Origin: Dysidea avara
Taxonomy: Eukaryota; Porifera; Demospongiae; Dictyoceratida; Dysideidae
DNA length: 64,000 nucleotides
Direction of reading: 5' to 3'
NCBI RefSeq assembly: GCF_963678975.1
Contig: NC_089278.1
Coordinates: 15,915,959-15,979,958, forward strand
In this document: positions 1-10,039 of the stretch, piece by piece
How the letters are laid out: the number at the start of each line of letters is the position of its first letter
How positions within the stretch are numbered: position 1 is the stretch's first letter
Translations under genes and position numbers: made by a program
The notes under the pieces: model-generated
Seen by the model: the letters and a program-made list of their open reading frames with translations, nothing else
The model's database searches: none
What the model was told of the DNA's origin: nothing

Positions 1-298
1 GCATTCCTTGGCTTGTCTCTCTTGGCTTCTTTTACTGGGCGAAGGGCTGGCAGTGACAAACCCGGCAGATGACTCATTCCGCGGCAAGAAGCTGTACACC
101 CATACATTACATGGTGGCCATCTGGATGAGATGTTGAGTAGAAATCACTCCTCTTCAACTACCCACTCGTCCTGTCGAGATACTGAGCAAATTCTCAGTC
201 TCACCCACATCGTGCCATTTTCGAATACTGATTGGTCTCGTGACTGTCCACCAGTATATTTACGTGATGATCCGTTCACTTCATACAAACCAGTATAG
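1..298 (+). CDS. Possible 3'-terminal exon of a gene entering from the left edge
   Basis: An open frame runs from the window edge to a TAG at 296-298 and has no convincing ATG of its own near the start, so it would be the tail of a longer protein. The visible residues begin with a short hydrophobic run (ACLSWLLLLGEGLAV) and continue as a polar, His/Ser-rich stretch ending in DDPFTSYKPV. I recognise no family. The composition is more protein-like than the AT-rich DNA that follows, but 96 codons without a stop can arise by chance. Sequence to the left of the window would settle it. Confidence 0.25.
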   Translation, partial: HSLACLSWLLLLGEGLAVTNPADDSFRGKKLYTHTLHGGHLDEMLSRNHSSSTTHSSCRDTEQILSLTHIVPFSNTDWSRDCPPVYLRDDPFTSYKPV

Positions 299-3238
299 TA
301 GTATACTGTATTTTTGTAGCTGTGTAGCTTTTTATTGTAGCTGTGTGAATTCACTGTATGGTAATTATATCCTAGCTAAAGGGGGCCATGCTGCATGGGT
401 TCCCTGTGAAATTTGGGGGGAAAGTTGCGAGTTGCTAGCTAGTTTTACTTTAAAGTTTAGCATCAATTTTAAATTTTAAGGCATTTTCAAGCCTTTAAAT
501 TGCAAAAATTCTGAAGCTCCTGGGGGTTGCACCCCCAGACCCCCATTGAACTTCTAATTGCTAGCTATAACTAAATGAACCATACAGCAAGTTTCATGCT
601 GTGTCCCCTGTATGTCAGGTCTACAATTATACATAGTATAGAAAGTCTGAAGAACAACAGATAGGCTTGAGCATATTTATATAGCTAGCTAGCAGTGAAA
701 TATCACTAAAATTGCATATCTGAGTGTCTAATTTTCAAAAATTTCCTGTGGGGGCATGCCCCCAGACCCCCCTAGAATGCTCGTGCTTCACAGAGTGTGC
801 TTCGCACACTGTGCAACAGCTCCTCTCTCATTGGCATGTATACAGTAGCAATTTCAACATTATAGTCAATGGCCTGACCAACTCAATTTTCCCTCCTCCG
901 GCCCTGCATGTATATAATTTAGTTTATATTCATGCTATTGCTATTATTAATTCAGCTAGATAATTAGATTTGTAAATACTGTAATTTACCATAATTCATA
1001 AGTCATGAATTATTATTATATTATAATTCAGTAATTACATTGTTATGCACTGCTAAGGAAGTATAACTCTTTAACACTTGCTCAAACAAACCAAGCATCT
1101 TCTCAACTGTTTTATAGTGTTTTCTCCACGCGGATTGTTTAGAGAAAGCCTCAAGGCTGCCCTTCATTTTCGTTTGCATAAGTACGTACAGGACATGCCC
1201 CTTTCTCCTCAAAGGAATTCTATATTTTTGGTTGTATTACACCCGTATAGCCCATTAGGAAAGTTATTCACAACGTATTCTTTAACCCATTTAACTCAAA
1301 TTTCGAAATATCGACCTCAGCATAAAGCTTAGCTTCTTGAAAGTGTAATGCAATGTTTACGAAGCCTTAATTCTTTTCACACATGCAGGCTGCTTTTGAC
1401 ACAAAACTGTTTGCTCACATGGGTGAAATGACACAGACGTTATGCTACATTCTTACCAAAACAATTACAGCAACTAGGTGCAAATGCCCTGCAGCCAGCA
1501 GTGGGGTGTGCGCCTGGTTAAAATGGTGCATATTGTTCATTGTCTCTGGCATAAAACATGTCACATAGGTATATGGCTACCAATCATATCAATTGTTAAT
1601 GGTAGAGAGTACTCGGATACTAAAAATTCATGATGCCTAGTTTCCAAAGTCATTCCTTACATCTGAACAATCATAATTATGCAAGACACTGTTTCTAAAC
1701 CAACCTGCCAGAATACAGCTTCAGCTCCATTTCCCATGGAAATATTCTTTTCAAACAACCTTAGTGGACATGTGTAATACTGTAGTTGCACATCAAACCA
1801 AAAAAGGAAAGCCTAGCTAGCTGTTCCAGATCAGTGACCTAACACTGGGGTACCTGAGCATCACTTGGGTGCTACAGTTGATGCAGGAAATTCCTCAGGA
1901 TTAGTAACTAGCAGGAGGTTTGTACCATGTCTCATGGATAACAGCATGGGCACTCAAAGTCTCACCTGACATTCAGTTGGTATTTCACTTCATCAGCAGA
2001 AACAAATGCCAACTGTCCATTGTATATGCACAACACATGCATGTGTGTGTGTGCAATGAGTTCAGGAATAGGTTTTCAGTTGGACTATAGATAAACTGTA
2101 TTACTTAGAGCACTGCAGCAGGTGTGCATGGAAAATACGGTAAGAGATTAATACAGCATGAAGCGAAGCCAAGTGCTGTCAGGTCCCCCCCTCCAACCCT
2201 AGAGTGCTGTATTTTTGTACACAAGTTTAGACAGGCGGTGCTTTAAGAGACTTTCTAGTCGTGTTCTTCAGACCATTCATCTTAAGTACTCAGTTTTCGG
2301 CCATCACACTATCAGCAAGTGTATATATAATCTATCTCTATTCATAGAAAGAAACAGCTAGTATTAGTTAGTAATTTATAATTAGGAAACTTAGATAACT
2401 TGATCAGTTTGTTTACATGTGTTGCTATATAAGGAGTTTGTTACTATATGTTTGACAATAGAATATACATGAAAGTATATGAAGTCTATGTCTCTGGATG
2501 TCTTTATCATATTTGCTTACATGTACGTACTAGTTCTTATCCTAGATCTCTGGAATACTATCAACTTGCCTACTAAAAAGTCCTGGTACTTTTAATATAC
2601 AAGTTACATTCCATAACTTTAGCGTTCCATAGAAGATTTATATGCTCAGACAGTTTTTTCAAGACAGGATGAATGCTCGATGTTTGTGGTACATGCCTAC
2701 ATTGAAAGGAAATGGGGACTATAAAGTGGAACCTATCAATAGGCACCTAACAAGAAATCCCCTACAGTTTGGTAGAACAGCTGGAGATACATTAACGGAT
2801 GTTGCTTCATCATATACACATTAATGTTTCCTGTGTGGGGTAAAATTACTACCTTCCCTATTTCCTTAATTCTTTTCCAAACTAATTATACTTATGTCAC
2901 TATATTATACAGTTAGTCCAATGGTTATTGACTGATAAAATTATTTCCAAGCCACTAACAGACAACGGATGCCAGTAGAAGTACGAACAACAGAGAGTTT
3001 ATAAATTTGCGTGTCTAGATGCACCACACCAATATATATATAATACATTTCCACTAAGAATTTATCCTTCTTCCTGGTACCTATTACTACAATGTCACAG
3101 ACTCTGTGAATTTTCTGTCCGATTGAACATTGCGTACTGCACATCTTATACTATGTACTGCCCATGTGATTAATGCACTACGACTTTTGAGTAGTATGCG
3201 ATGTTCAAACAGAACAGTAACAAAATATCAGGCTTTAC
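299..3238. other. Gene-poor stretch with repeat debris
   Basis: I see no supportable exon here. At about 505-545 and 746-775 there are GC-rich modules of the type TTTCCTGGGGG...CCCCCAGACCCCC, which also occur in the TIR elements near 56.3 kb and 63.8-63.95 kb, so a decayed element of that group probably occupies about 370-830. About 1030-1180 is a dispersed repeat with a second copy near 30970-31130. An open frame at 2642-2824 (+) has no recognisable content. The 3' exons of the gene on the minus strand at 3239-5779, if more exist, could lie in 2900-3200. Confidence 0.4.
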
Positions 3239-5779
3239 CGTACTGCCTGGCCACGTTAACAATGGAGGGTTTGCTGGCGTTGAAATCACCATCAACTTCT
3301 TCTTGCAGTAGGTCTGCTCTGGATACTCTCTGATAGACAGGAGTGGCTACAGGTTACTTACTAGAGTTATATGTACTAGATGTGTATGGGCCAGACAACA
3401 GTAGTATAGCATTTTACAGCAAGTAACACACAAAGTATAAACACCCTAATTGAACATTCACCAACAAGATGGCTTTTTACACATCACTACACAAGCAGCT
3501 CTATTAGGATCCAGTTGTTGCTGTGATAGTACTATATACAGTCCTGACTTAACACTTTTGAAGATAAAAGGAAACCAACAAGAGCTTGGCAGTTACATCA
3601 CCATTAGAACAGGGGACCAATCTCACAATCTGATTGAATTAAGGTTATTGTAGCAGCAACAACAAAAGAAAAAATCATGTACTAGAAACACTAAATGCAA
3701 CAACATCTGTGCACATCACTAGTGATGCAGAGCTTAGTACTCTGTACTCACACCCACATTCTCACTGGGTTAGATTGGCTGATTTTTCATTGTTAAGATT
3801 TCAACTCCCTGTACTAACTGGCTTTAACTATTTCACAGATCCAGGGGGATAGCAGTTACAATCAAAATAATAAAGTATTACTGAGATACTGTACCACTGT
3901 ATTGCCTCCTCTTTTTCTTTGTGATGTCATTGGTTGGCAAGATAGGATCTAGTGAAGTTGATTTTATTGGATAGCATTGGCAAACTTGGCATGGCAGAAC
4001 ATAAATTTTACTGCAAAATTTTTGAACAGTACTCATGCCATTGAAACAACATAGGAACTGCTGTTACATTTCTGCCGCTCATTGGTCTTGCATTTCCCCA
4101 CAAGAATAGCAAGAAGCTACATATGTGGCAAGATACGGGACCAAAATCTGCTATCATTTTGGTGTAACACTTGTTACAAGTGGTACATTGTTACATAAGT
4201 CTGTTCCCATATTACCAACTAATGACATTATTAAGTGGCTGGTAAATTAGTAAAGAGAGTTCATGATATTCGTATGGGGCTTATTTCACAATTAGATGTT
4301 CTCTTGTCAGTAACAACCAAACTACATTATATCATTCAGTGTTTCAAAGCTACAATGATCTAACAATAATGTATCAATGTCATCAATGGAATGATATGAA
4401 TGACAAACGTTGTTAAGAATAGGGCAAGTGATAGGCGTTTATGCAGCTTAAATGGCACAATATATCAAGTTTCTCAACAACACATATGCGATATCCTGTA
4501 TTACAAATGTACATATACATATCACCACATCAATGTATTACAGAAGTATATATATTGGTATACACCATATTATATTCAAGAACTTTTACAGTTTTACCAC
4601 TACCTCACACATTGTGGGCATAGTTATAATTTCATAACAAGGGGTTGCATCATTTTTTGACTAGTTCACGCTGGTAAAGATGGTCTGTGATATACACAAC
4701 ATTCAGAAAAGGCCAAATAATAAGGAATGGCTTTATAAATGGAACAATGTAGTATTCGGATAAGGATAGTTTTAAGCATGACACATGTGTTTATGGATCA
4801 AAGAAATGACATACATGTTTATAGCTATACAAATGTAAAAACTAACCGGTGAAGCAATAATCATTGACAAAGGACGGTCGGATGAGCGTTCAGAACCAAC
4901 AACAGGGCTGGCTGTTTGCTTAGATGCCACCTTGCCTTTCATTAAGCACTTCTCTAGATTCTTCTCCGTGACTCTTTCTCGATTTCTTTTAACTACTGCG
5001 TGATCAGTGAAATCCTTAGATTGAGGATGTAAATCTCTATTGGGACTACCAGTCTTCTTAGGCAGTTCTAATGGTTCCCTTGAAGTTACCCCATTACCAG
5101 TAGAAATCTTTGCCAGAGGATGAGAACCTTCAGTGGAATTGAATTTCTTCAGCAATCCTGAAGGTAGTTTTGGTTTGTCAGTTATAGGCTCATGTTCTGT
5201 AGAATTTTTAAACTCAGGTTGCACCTCTTTGTTAAGTGCAGGACTTTCAGATTTCTTCAACAGTCCTGACAGCTTCTTAGGAGTCGGTGGAGGTCTCGGT
5301 TTAGGTGGAATAGCTGGTCCTGTTCTGTTGGTTGCATAAACAGTACGTGGTTTTCTTGGCAGTGGTGGTTTAGTCCTGTTACCTTGTGGTGAGGTCTGCA
5401 TTTTTCTTGGAACGACCAGAGGCTTACCTGACACTAACGAACCATTTTGGGGCCTTATGGGCGGGCTTGGCCTGTTACAGATAGGACTATTTTCTTCATC
5501 AACGGATTCATATGAACGTGGCAAAGTTGATGTGTTCTTAATTTCAAGCAAGTCATCAGAGCTCCGCCATCTTGTATGCAGAGTACGACTACGGGGGCTA
5601 CCAGGTGAAGAACTCAACTTAACGCGATTGGTGTTGCCGGTTGGACTAGTCAGCTGGGGCGTTGCCTCCTGCGAGTAGTCCTGGGGATCGTCATCCTCTA
5701 TAAGTGACGTAGGGGTGTGAGTTTTATCCAGCGTCTTCCATCTTGATCCAGGAGGTAGCAACGGTTTCTTGGCAGACAT
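3239..5779 (-). CDS. Proline-rich, probably SH3-binding adaptor or scaffold protein (3' end uncertain)
   Basis: Exon 1 is 5779-4847 (311 codons) and ends at a GTTAGT donor in phase 0. A second exon at 3329-3239 is bracketed by CAG and a GTAAAG donor and adds about 30 residues (RVSRADLLQEEVDGDF... NVARQYG). Exon 1 is low-complexity, Ser/Pro/Lys-rich and starts at MSAKKPLLPPGSRW. SH3-ligand cores (PPLPRKP, IPPKPRPPPTPKK) lie around residues 140-170. After them come three degenerate ~30-residue modules beginning LSGLLKKSES, LPSGLLKKFNST and LELPKKTGSP. No folded domain is visible. I infer a cytoplasmic adaptor for SH3 proteins. A terminal exon may start at an AG near 3118, where the open phase would close after about six residues, but that site is weak. 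The ATG is followed by a basic, proline-rich start with no competing upstream ATG nearby. Confidence 0.6.
3330..4846. other. Intron 1 of the proline-rich gene
   Basis: The stretch between the GTTAGT donor (4846 on the minus strand) and the CAG acceptor (3330-3332) is AT-rich, with overlapping short open frames on the plus strand at 4400-4660. None shows a domain or splice context. I see no mobile element that I could delimit. Confidence 0.5.
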
Positions 5780-5952
5780 CAGATCTCAAACTTTTGGTCA
5801 CGAATATTTCGCACGTGAGACAGTGTGCGATAAAAGGAGTAAATGGGGGTGTGTACTATTTGTAGTGTAGTGTAACTGAAAACATTTAGTAGCAATTTGC
5901 TACTAGTATCTAGGCTCTGTAGGTCACGAGTTTAAAGACGAGTTAATTAAGG

Positions 5953-6172
5953 TAAATGCGGGTATTTCCGGACAGCGCACAATTCCGGACACTTCGTGTA
6001 TAACACCCAAGAATGAATCAACTAGAACACACTTTTCGATTTTTATAATCCCTATAAGAATAGCTATTCACACCAGAAATTTCAAGGCAATCCGTTGTTT
6101 CGTTCCTGGGCTAGCTTGGTAAAGGTGCCAAAGTGTCCGGAATTGTGCGCTGTCCGGAAATACCCGCATTTA
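5953..6172. mobile_element. 220 bp MITE with ~40 bp perfect terminal inverted repeats and TA target duplication
   Basis: The left end TA-AATGCGGGTATTTCC and right end GGAAATACCCGCATT-TA are inverted copies that match for about 40 bp, through CGGACAGCGCACAATTCCGGACACTT. The flanking TA pair fits Tc1/mariner-type targeting. The interior (about 130 bp) is non-coding. The element lies upstream of the proline-rich gene at 3239-5779, about 175 bp from its ATG. The right-hand TA is also the left-hand TA of the foldback element that follows. Confidence 0.85.
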
Positions 6173-7577
6173 GAGTAAAGTATTAATTATCGGACAATAT
6201 GATGTTCGGACAGCTGCCATTCACTTCCTGGAAATCCTGCAGCTTTGGTTATTGTACCAAAAGGTAGGCTACAATAAGCAATAATTATCCTCCAATAATC
6301 AGCTTTGCATGATTAAAAGTTTAAGAGTTACAGCCAATAGTATGCTTAGTCCGATAAAATCTATGCTCGGATAAAACTATCAGTTGTCGGACTTTGATTT
6401 TTACTACCATTAAACAATCTCCAATTTATTTCAAATTTGTATGCAATATACCTGTACTCATTAGCTATTAATGGCCAAAAAATGGTTTCATTATCGTTAG
6501 CATAAAGGGAGTACGAGCCTCCCAATTTTTAGCGGTATTGTCGGACGCCCTCCGTTTTAATTTAGCCATGCCCACCAACAGAGTTCATGCTTTTTGCAAC
6601 AAATGCACCAGTGCTAAACCACAGAAGAAGGTAAATAAATATCTTTCAAGAGTAGAGGTGTGTTTTAAAGTTGATATTCAAGATATTTCTATTGGAACGC
6701 AGTATTTTTGGCTCATAAATGAAGGAGATGCACGCTAGGTGGAAAAATGAAATTACGAGGAACAACTTTCTGACCAACCACATTTGTTAGTCTTGGTGCC
6801 TCAATCGCGAATACCACCTAGAAATGAAAAGATGTTCCATTTTCTATCTTCTATGGATGCACAAAGCAACATTTTCGTCCTTTTTGTTTCACCCATATAA
6901 GGTAGAGAAAGAAAAGCCTTTCAATTTCCGTGACAGTATTTGTGATAGGACACCAAGACTAGCATATGTAGGTGGTCAGAAGGTGGTTTTGCTTAACTTC
7001 ATTTTTCCACCTTGCGCGCATCTCCTTCATTTAGGAGTCAAAAATACTGCGTTCCAATGGAAATATCCTGAATATAAACTTTAAAGCACACCTCTACTCC
7101 TGAGAGATATTTATTTACCTTCTTCTGTGGTTTAGCACTGCTGAATTTGTTGCAAAAGCATACAAACTCTGTTGGTGGGCATGGCTAAATTAAAGCGGAG
7201 GGTATCCGACAATACCGCTAAAAATTGGGAGGCTCGTACTCCCTTTATGCTAAAGATAACGAAACCATTTCTTGTCCATTAATAGCTAATGAGTACAGGT
7301 ATATTACATACAAATTTGAAATAAATTGGATATTGTTTACTGGTAGTAAATATCAAAGTCCGACAACTGATAGTTTTATCCGAGCATAGATTTTATCGGA
7401 CTAAGCATACTATTGGCTGTAACTCTTAAGCTTTTAATCACACAAAGCTGATTGTTGGAGGATAATTATTGCTTATTGTAGCCTACCTTTTGGCACAATA
7501 ACCTAAGCTGCAGGATTTCCAGGAAGTGGGTGGCAGCTGTCCGAACATCATATTGTCCGATAATTGATACTTTACTC
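6173..7577. mobile_element. 1.4 kb foldback element with ~640 bp inverted arms
   Basis: The left arm (about 6173-6815) begins GAGTAAAGTATTAATTATCG; the right arm (about 6937-7577) is its inverted copy ending TACTTTACTC, flanked on both sides by TA (6171-6172 and 7578-7579). The arms differ by scattered substitutions and small indels, and about 120 bp of unique spacer separates them. Open frames in each arm (6538-6738 and 6824-7084, both +) lie over the inverted-repeat sequence and are not independent genes. A transcript through this region would form a very long hairpin. Confidence 0.85.
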
Positions 7578-7632
7578 TACCTTACTAGCTGTACTGAGTC
7601 TAGTTTTAGTTGCATGAGCCGGTCATGCAGTT

Positions 7633-7680
7633 TAGTCTGGCGTAGCCAACCCGCGCGCCGGTCGGCTACGCCAGACTATA
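7633..7680. repeat. Short TA-flanked GC-rich hairpin, minimal TIR element
   Basis: TAGTCTGGCGTAGCC is followed by a 16-base GC-rich loop and then GGCTACGCCAGACTA. The stem is perfect over 15 bp and the outermost bases are TA on both sides. It looks like a TIR element reduced almost to its two ends. Confidence 0.6.
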
Positions 7681-10039
7681 TGCAGTTGTGTGAGATTAGT
7701 CCGGCAGTAGCTAGCTAGCTATATTATACTATGTATGTCGAGCCCGGTGTATGTAGCTAGCTCTCTAGATCTATTATAGATCTGTATACTATAAAAAATG
7801 TGTATCAGATAAGTTATCACTGAGTAGCTATTTCAGTGGAAGTACATGGCTACCATGCACTTCCACTGAATAAGAATTTGATGGTACTATAGCTATAACC
7901 TTAATAGTTGCAAGCCTGTGAGATATGCATGATTTCGCTCTAGGCCCCCATCTTTTACTGTACAACTATATAGCTATATAGGGTATTTTAATGCTGGAGT
8001 TATCCCCATGGATAGTAACATCAAATTCTTTCCTGGAAAAAAAAAAAACTAATGGTAATTTCATTTTTAAAAGAATTGCCATGCTCAGTTGTGATTAACT
8101 ATACTGTAGTTAGTTATGTAAAGGAGGCAAAACGTTTTGTCATGTTATAGCAAGGTGTGGTTCAGTTCTCCTTCCACTGATACATATAGAACAATTACAC
8201 ACTTTACTTGCATTGAGACTTGCATGACAAAATTTCAATTTTTTGTATGATGGCCATAAGCAGAGATTTTAGTTCAGAGAAAATATAAAATATATGCGCT
8301 CAAGATATTGTATATATGCTAGTCATCGAGCACCTGGCACATTGTGTTGTACTTCTTTCAGCCACATGGGAGTGCACGATGAGTTGTACATCATGCTAAA
8401 CAGTATTGTGATAAGAACTAATATATTCCCTATTGCACAACGCTATCTCCATTAGCATTGTACAATAGGGTTAGGGCTAAGGTGCTGGAGTCAGTTAGCT
8501 ATACAAAGTCAAAGTTGAACTGCAAGGAAATAGCTTGAAAGGAAACATGCATTATACAAGCAATGTAAAAAACTCTTTTTTTTGTGTGTTAATTTTCCTT
8601 AATGGTGGGTTTTTCAGGCATTGATTGCATGTACCATGCAATGTCATTGAACAGTAAAACAGAAAATTATATAGTAAACACCATCAAAATACCACGAAAC
8701 CAGTTTATAATGTAATTAACTTCTGAATCTAAATTATAGCTAATCTCTAGATGTGATACCTCATGCATGACTGCATTGTGTGTAGTCAAGAGCTTAAAGT
8801 CTTCTCTCTGAAAGAGAAACTATAGGATCCCCTTAACTGTAGTGTTGAGTATCACATTCAGATTTGCAGCACAGTGATGAAACATTCATTCAGGAAGCTC
8901 AGAGAGGACTAGTATTTATAGCTATAGTGTTGGCTGTATGTGGTTATTATGGCAATGCACTTCCCAATTATTTAGAGGTGTGATACATTTAGACTACTAA
9001 TGGTCACTGTGTGCTTTTATACAAGGAAACTGATCACTTTGGAATTTTAAGTTCGATTAGGGATCAGAGAAATAAAGTAGTGAAAAAGGGAGGTCTGAAG
9101 ATATACTAGTGGACATTAAATCCCTACTTCAGTCTATACCCATGACTGAATTAAACGTCCAATAGTATATCTTCAGGTGTAGGAGCTGTATATCTTCAGC
9201 TGTTTTGTAACATTAATAATATTATGACTGGTGAACCCACACATATGCAGGCTTATTGCTTTGCCTGAACATGCTCCCCAAATATCAATTACCAAAGAGG
9301 CCATTACGCTTTGTTTTCAGCTATGTTCAGCCCATTACGTAGTAGTACAAACAAAGGAAAAGAACCTCTGCAATCAATCAGTCACAACGGAAAACACTAT
9401 TCCCATCAAACGTAGGGAAGCCATCATGTGGCGTTACCCTGAATCAACACCTTGTGCCGTCAGAGGACACAGGTAAGTCCATGAAGCATACATTGCATGC
9501 ACTGCGGTATGCTAAAAGGCACCAGTTGGGCTGAAGCGATGTCAAACAGTGAAAATATGAAGCCTGTAGCCTTAGCCATTATCGAGTTACGCTTGTCTGA
9601 AGGCATCAGGCAGTCAGTCAGCAGAAATTCCACTAAATACATTTTAAAAAATTTGTAGCAACTCTTTGGAAGTGTTTTAGGTCATACTGAAGGCAATTTT
9701 GGCCTTGGCTATACCTAACCAATACTGCCAAGATGCCATGAAGGTATTGTGAGGCTGGTGATATATTTGGCCAGAAAACCTCATGATCCCAACTATTGTA
9801 CTGTATAGCAGTTGTAGGAGAGCAGTATAGTTTAATCGGTTTCAGTTTGTGAGATCATTTTGTACATACATATATAGAGGTGACCATCAAGAGTTTCTAG
9901 TAGACACTATAATATACATATCATACTTCACCATATTATTATAATCTGTTCTAGTTCTAGTCTACTTTGCAGATGTCATATAATTGGCAATTGAAAAGAG
10001 ATGATCATTGTACAACATAAAAAGTGCTGTGGCAAGTGA
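7681..10039. other. Intergenic stretch with small hairpins and a dispersed repeat, no gene seen
   Basis: At 7838-7878 TTCAGTGGAAGT and ACTTCCACTGAA form a hairpin. At about 9093-9177 CTGAAGATATACTAGTGGAC and GTCCAATAGTATATCTTCAG form another, spaced by about 45 bp. About 9284-9770 belongs to a dispersed repeat with a second copy at about 25985-26425. No open frame shows a domain or splice context. The 3' UTR of Twinkle (minus strand) must lie just below 10040, but I do not see a canonical AATAAA there. Confidence 0.5.
9284..9770. repeat. Dispersed repeat, copy 1
   Basis: Blocks including GGCCATTA, CAATCA.TCAGTCAC.AC.GAAAA, CACAGGTAAGT.CATGA.GCATACAT and ACTGCCAAG...CCATGAAGGT.TTGTGA occur in the same order at about 25985-26425. 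The copies are diverged and carry indels. I found no terminal repeats and no coding capacity, so the class is unknown (a SINE or decayed DNA element are options). Confidence 0.5.

Noticed and set aside
2642..2824. 60-codon + strand open frame (MLRQFFQDRMNARCLW...)
   Set aside because: No domain, no splice partner, and its length is within chance for this composition.
6538..7084. Open frames in the foldback region
   Set aside because: They are readings of the two inverted arms of one repeat and not independent genes.
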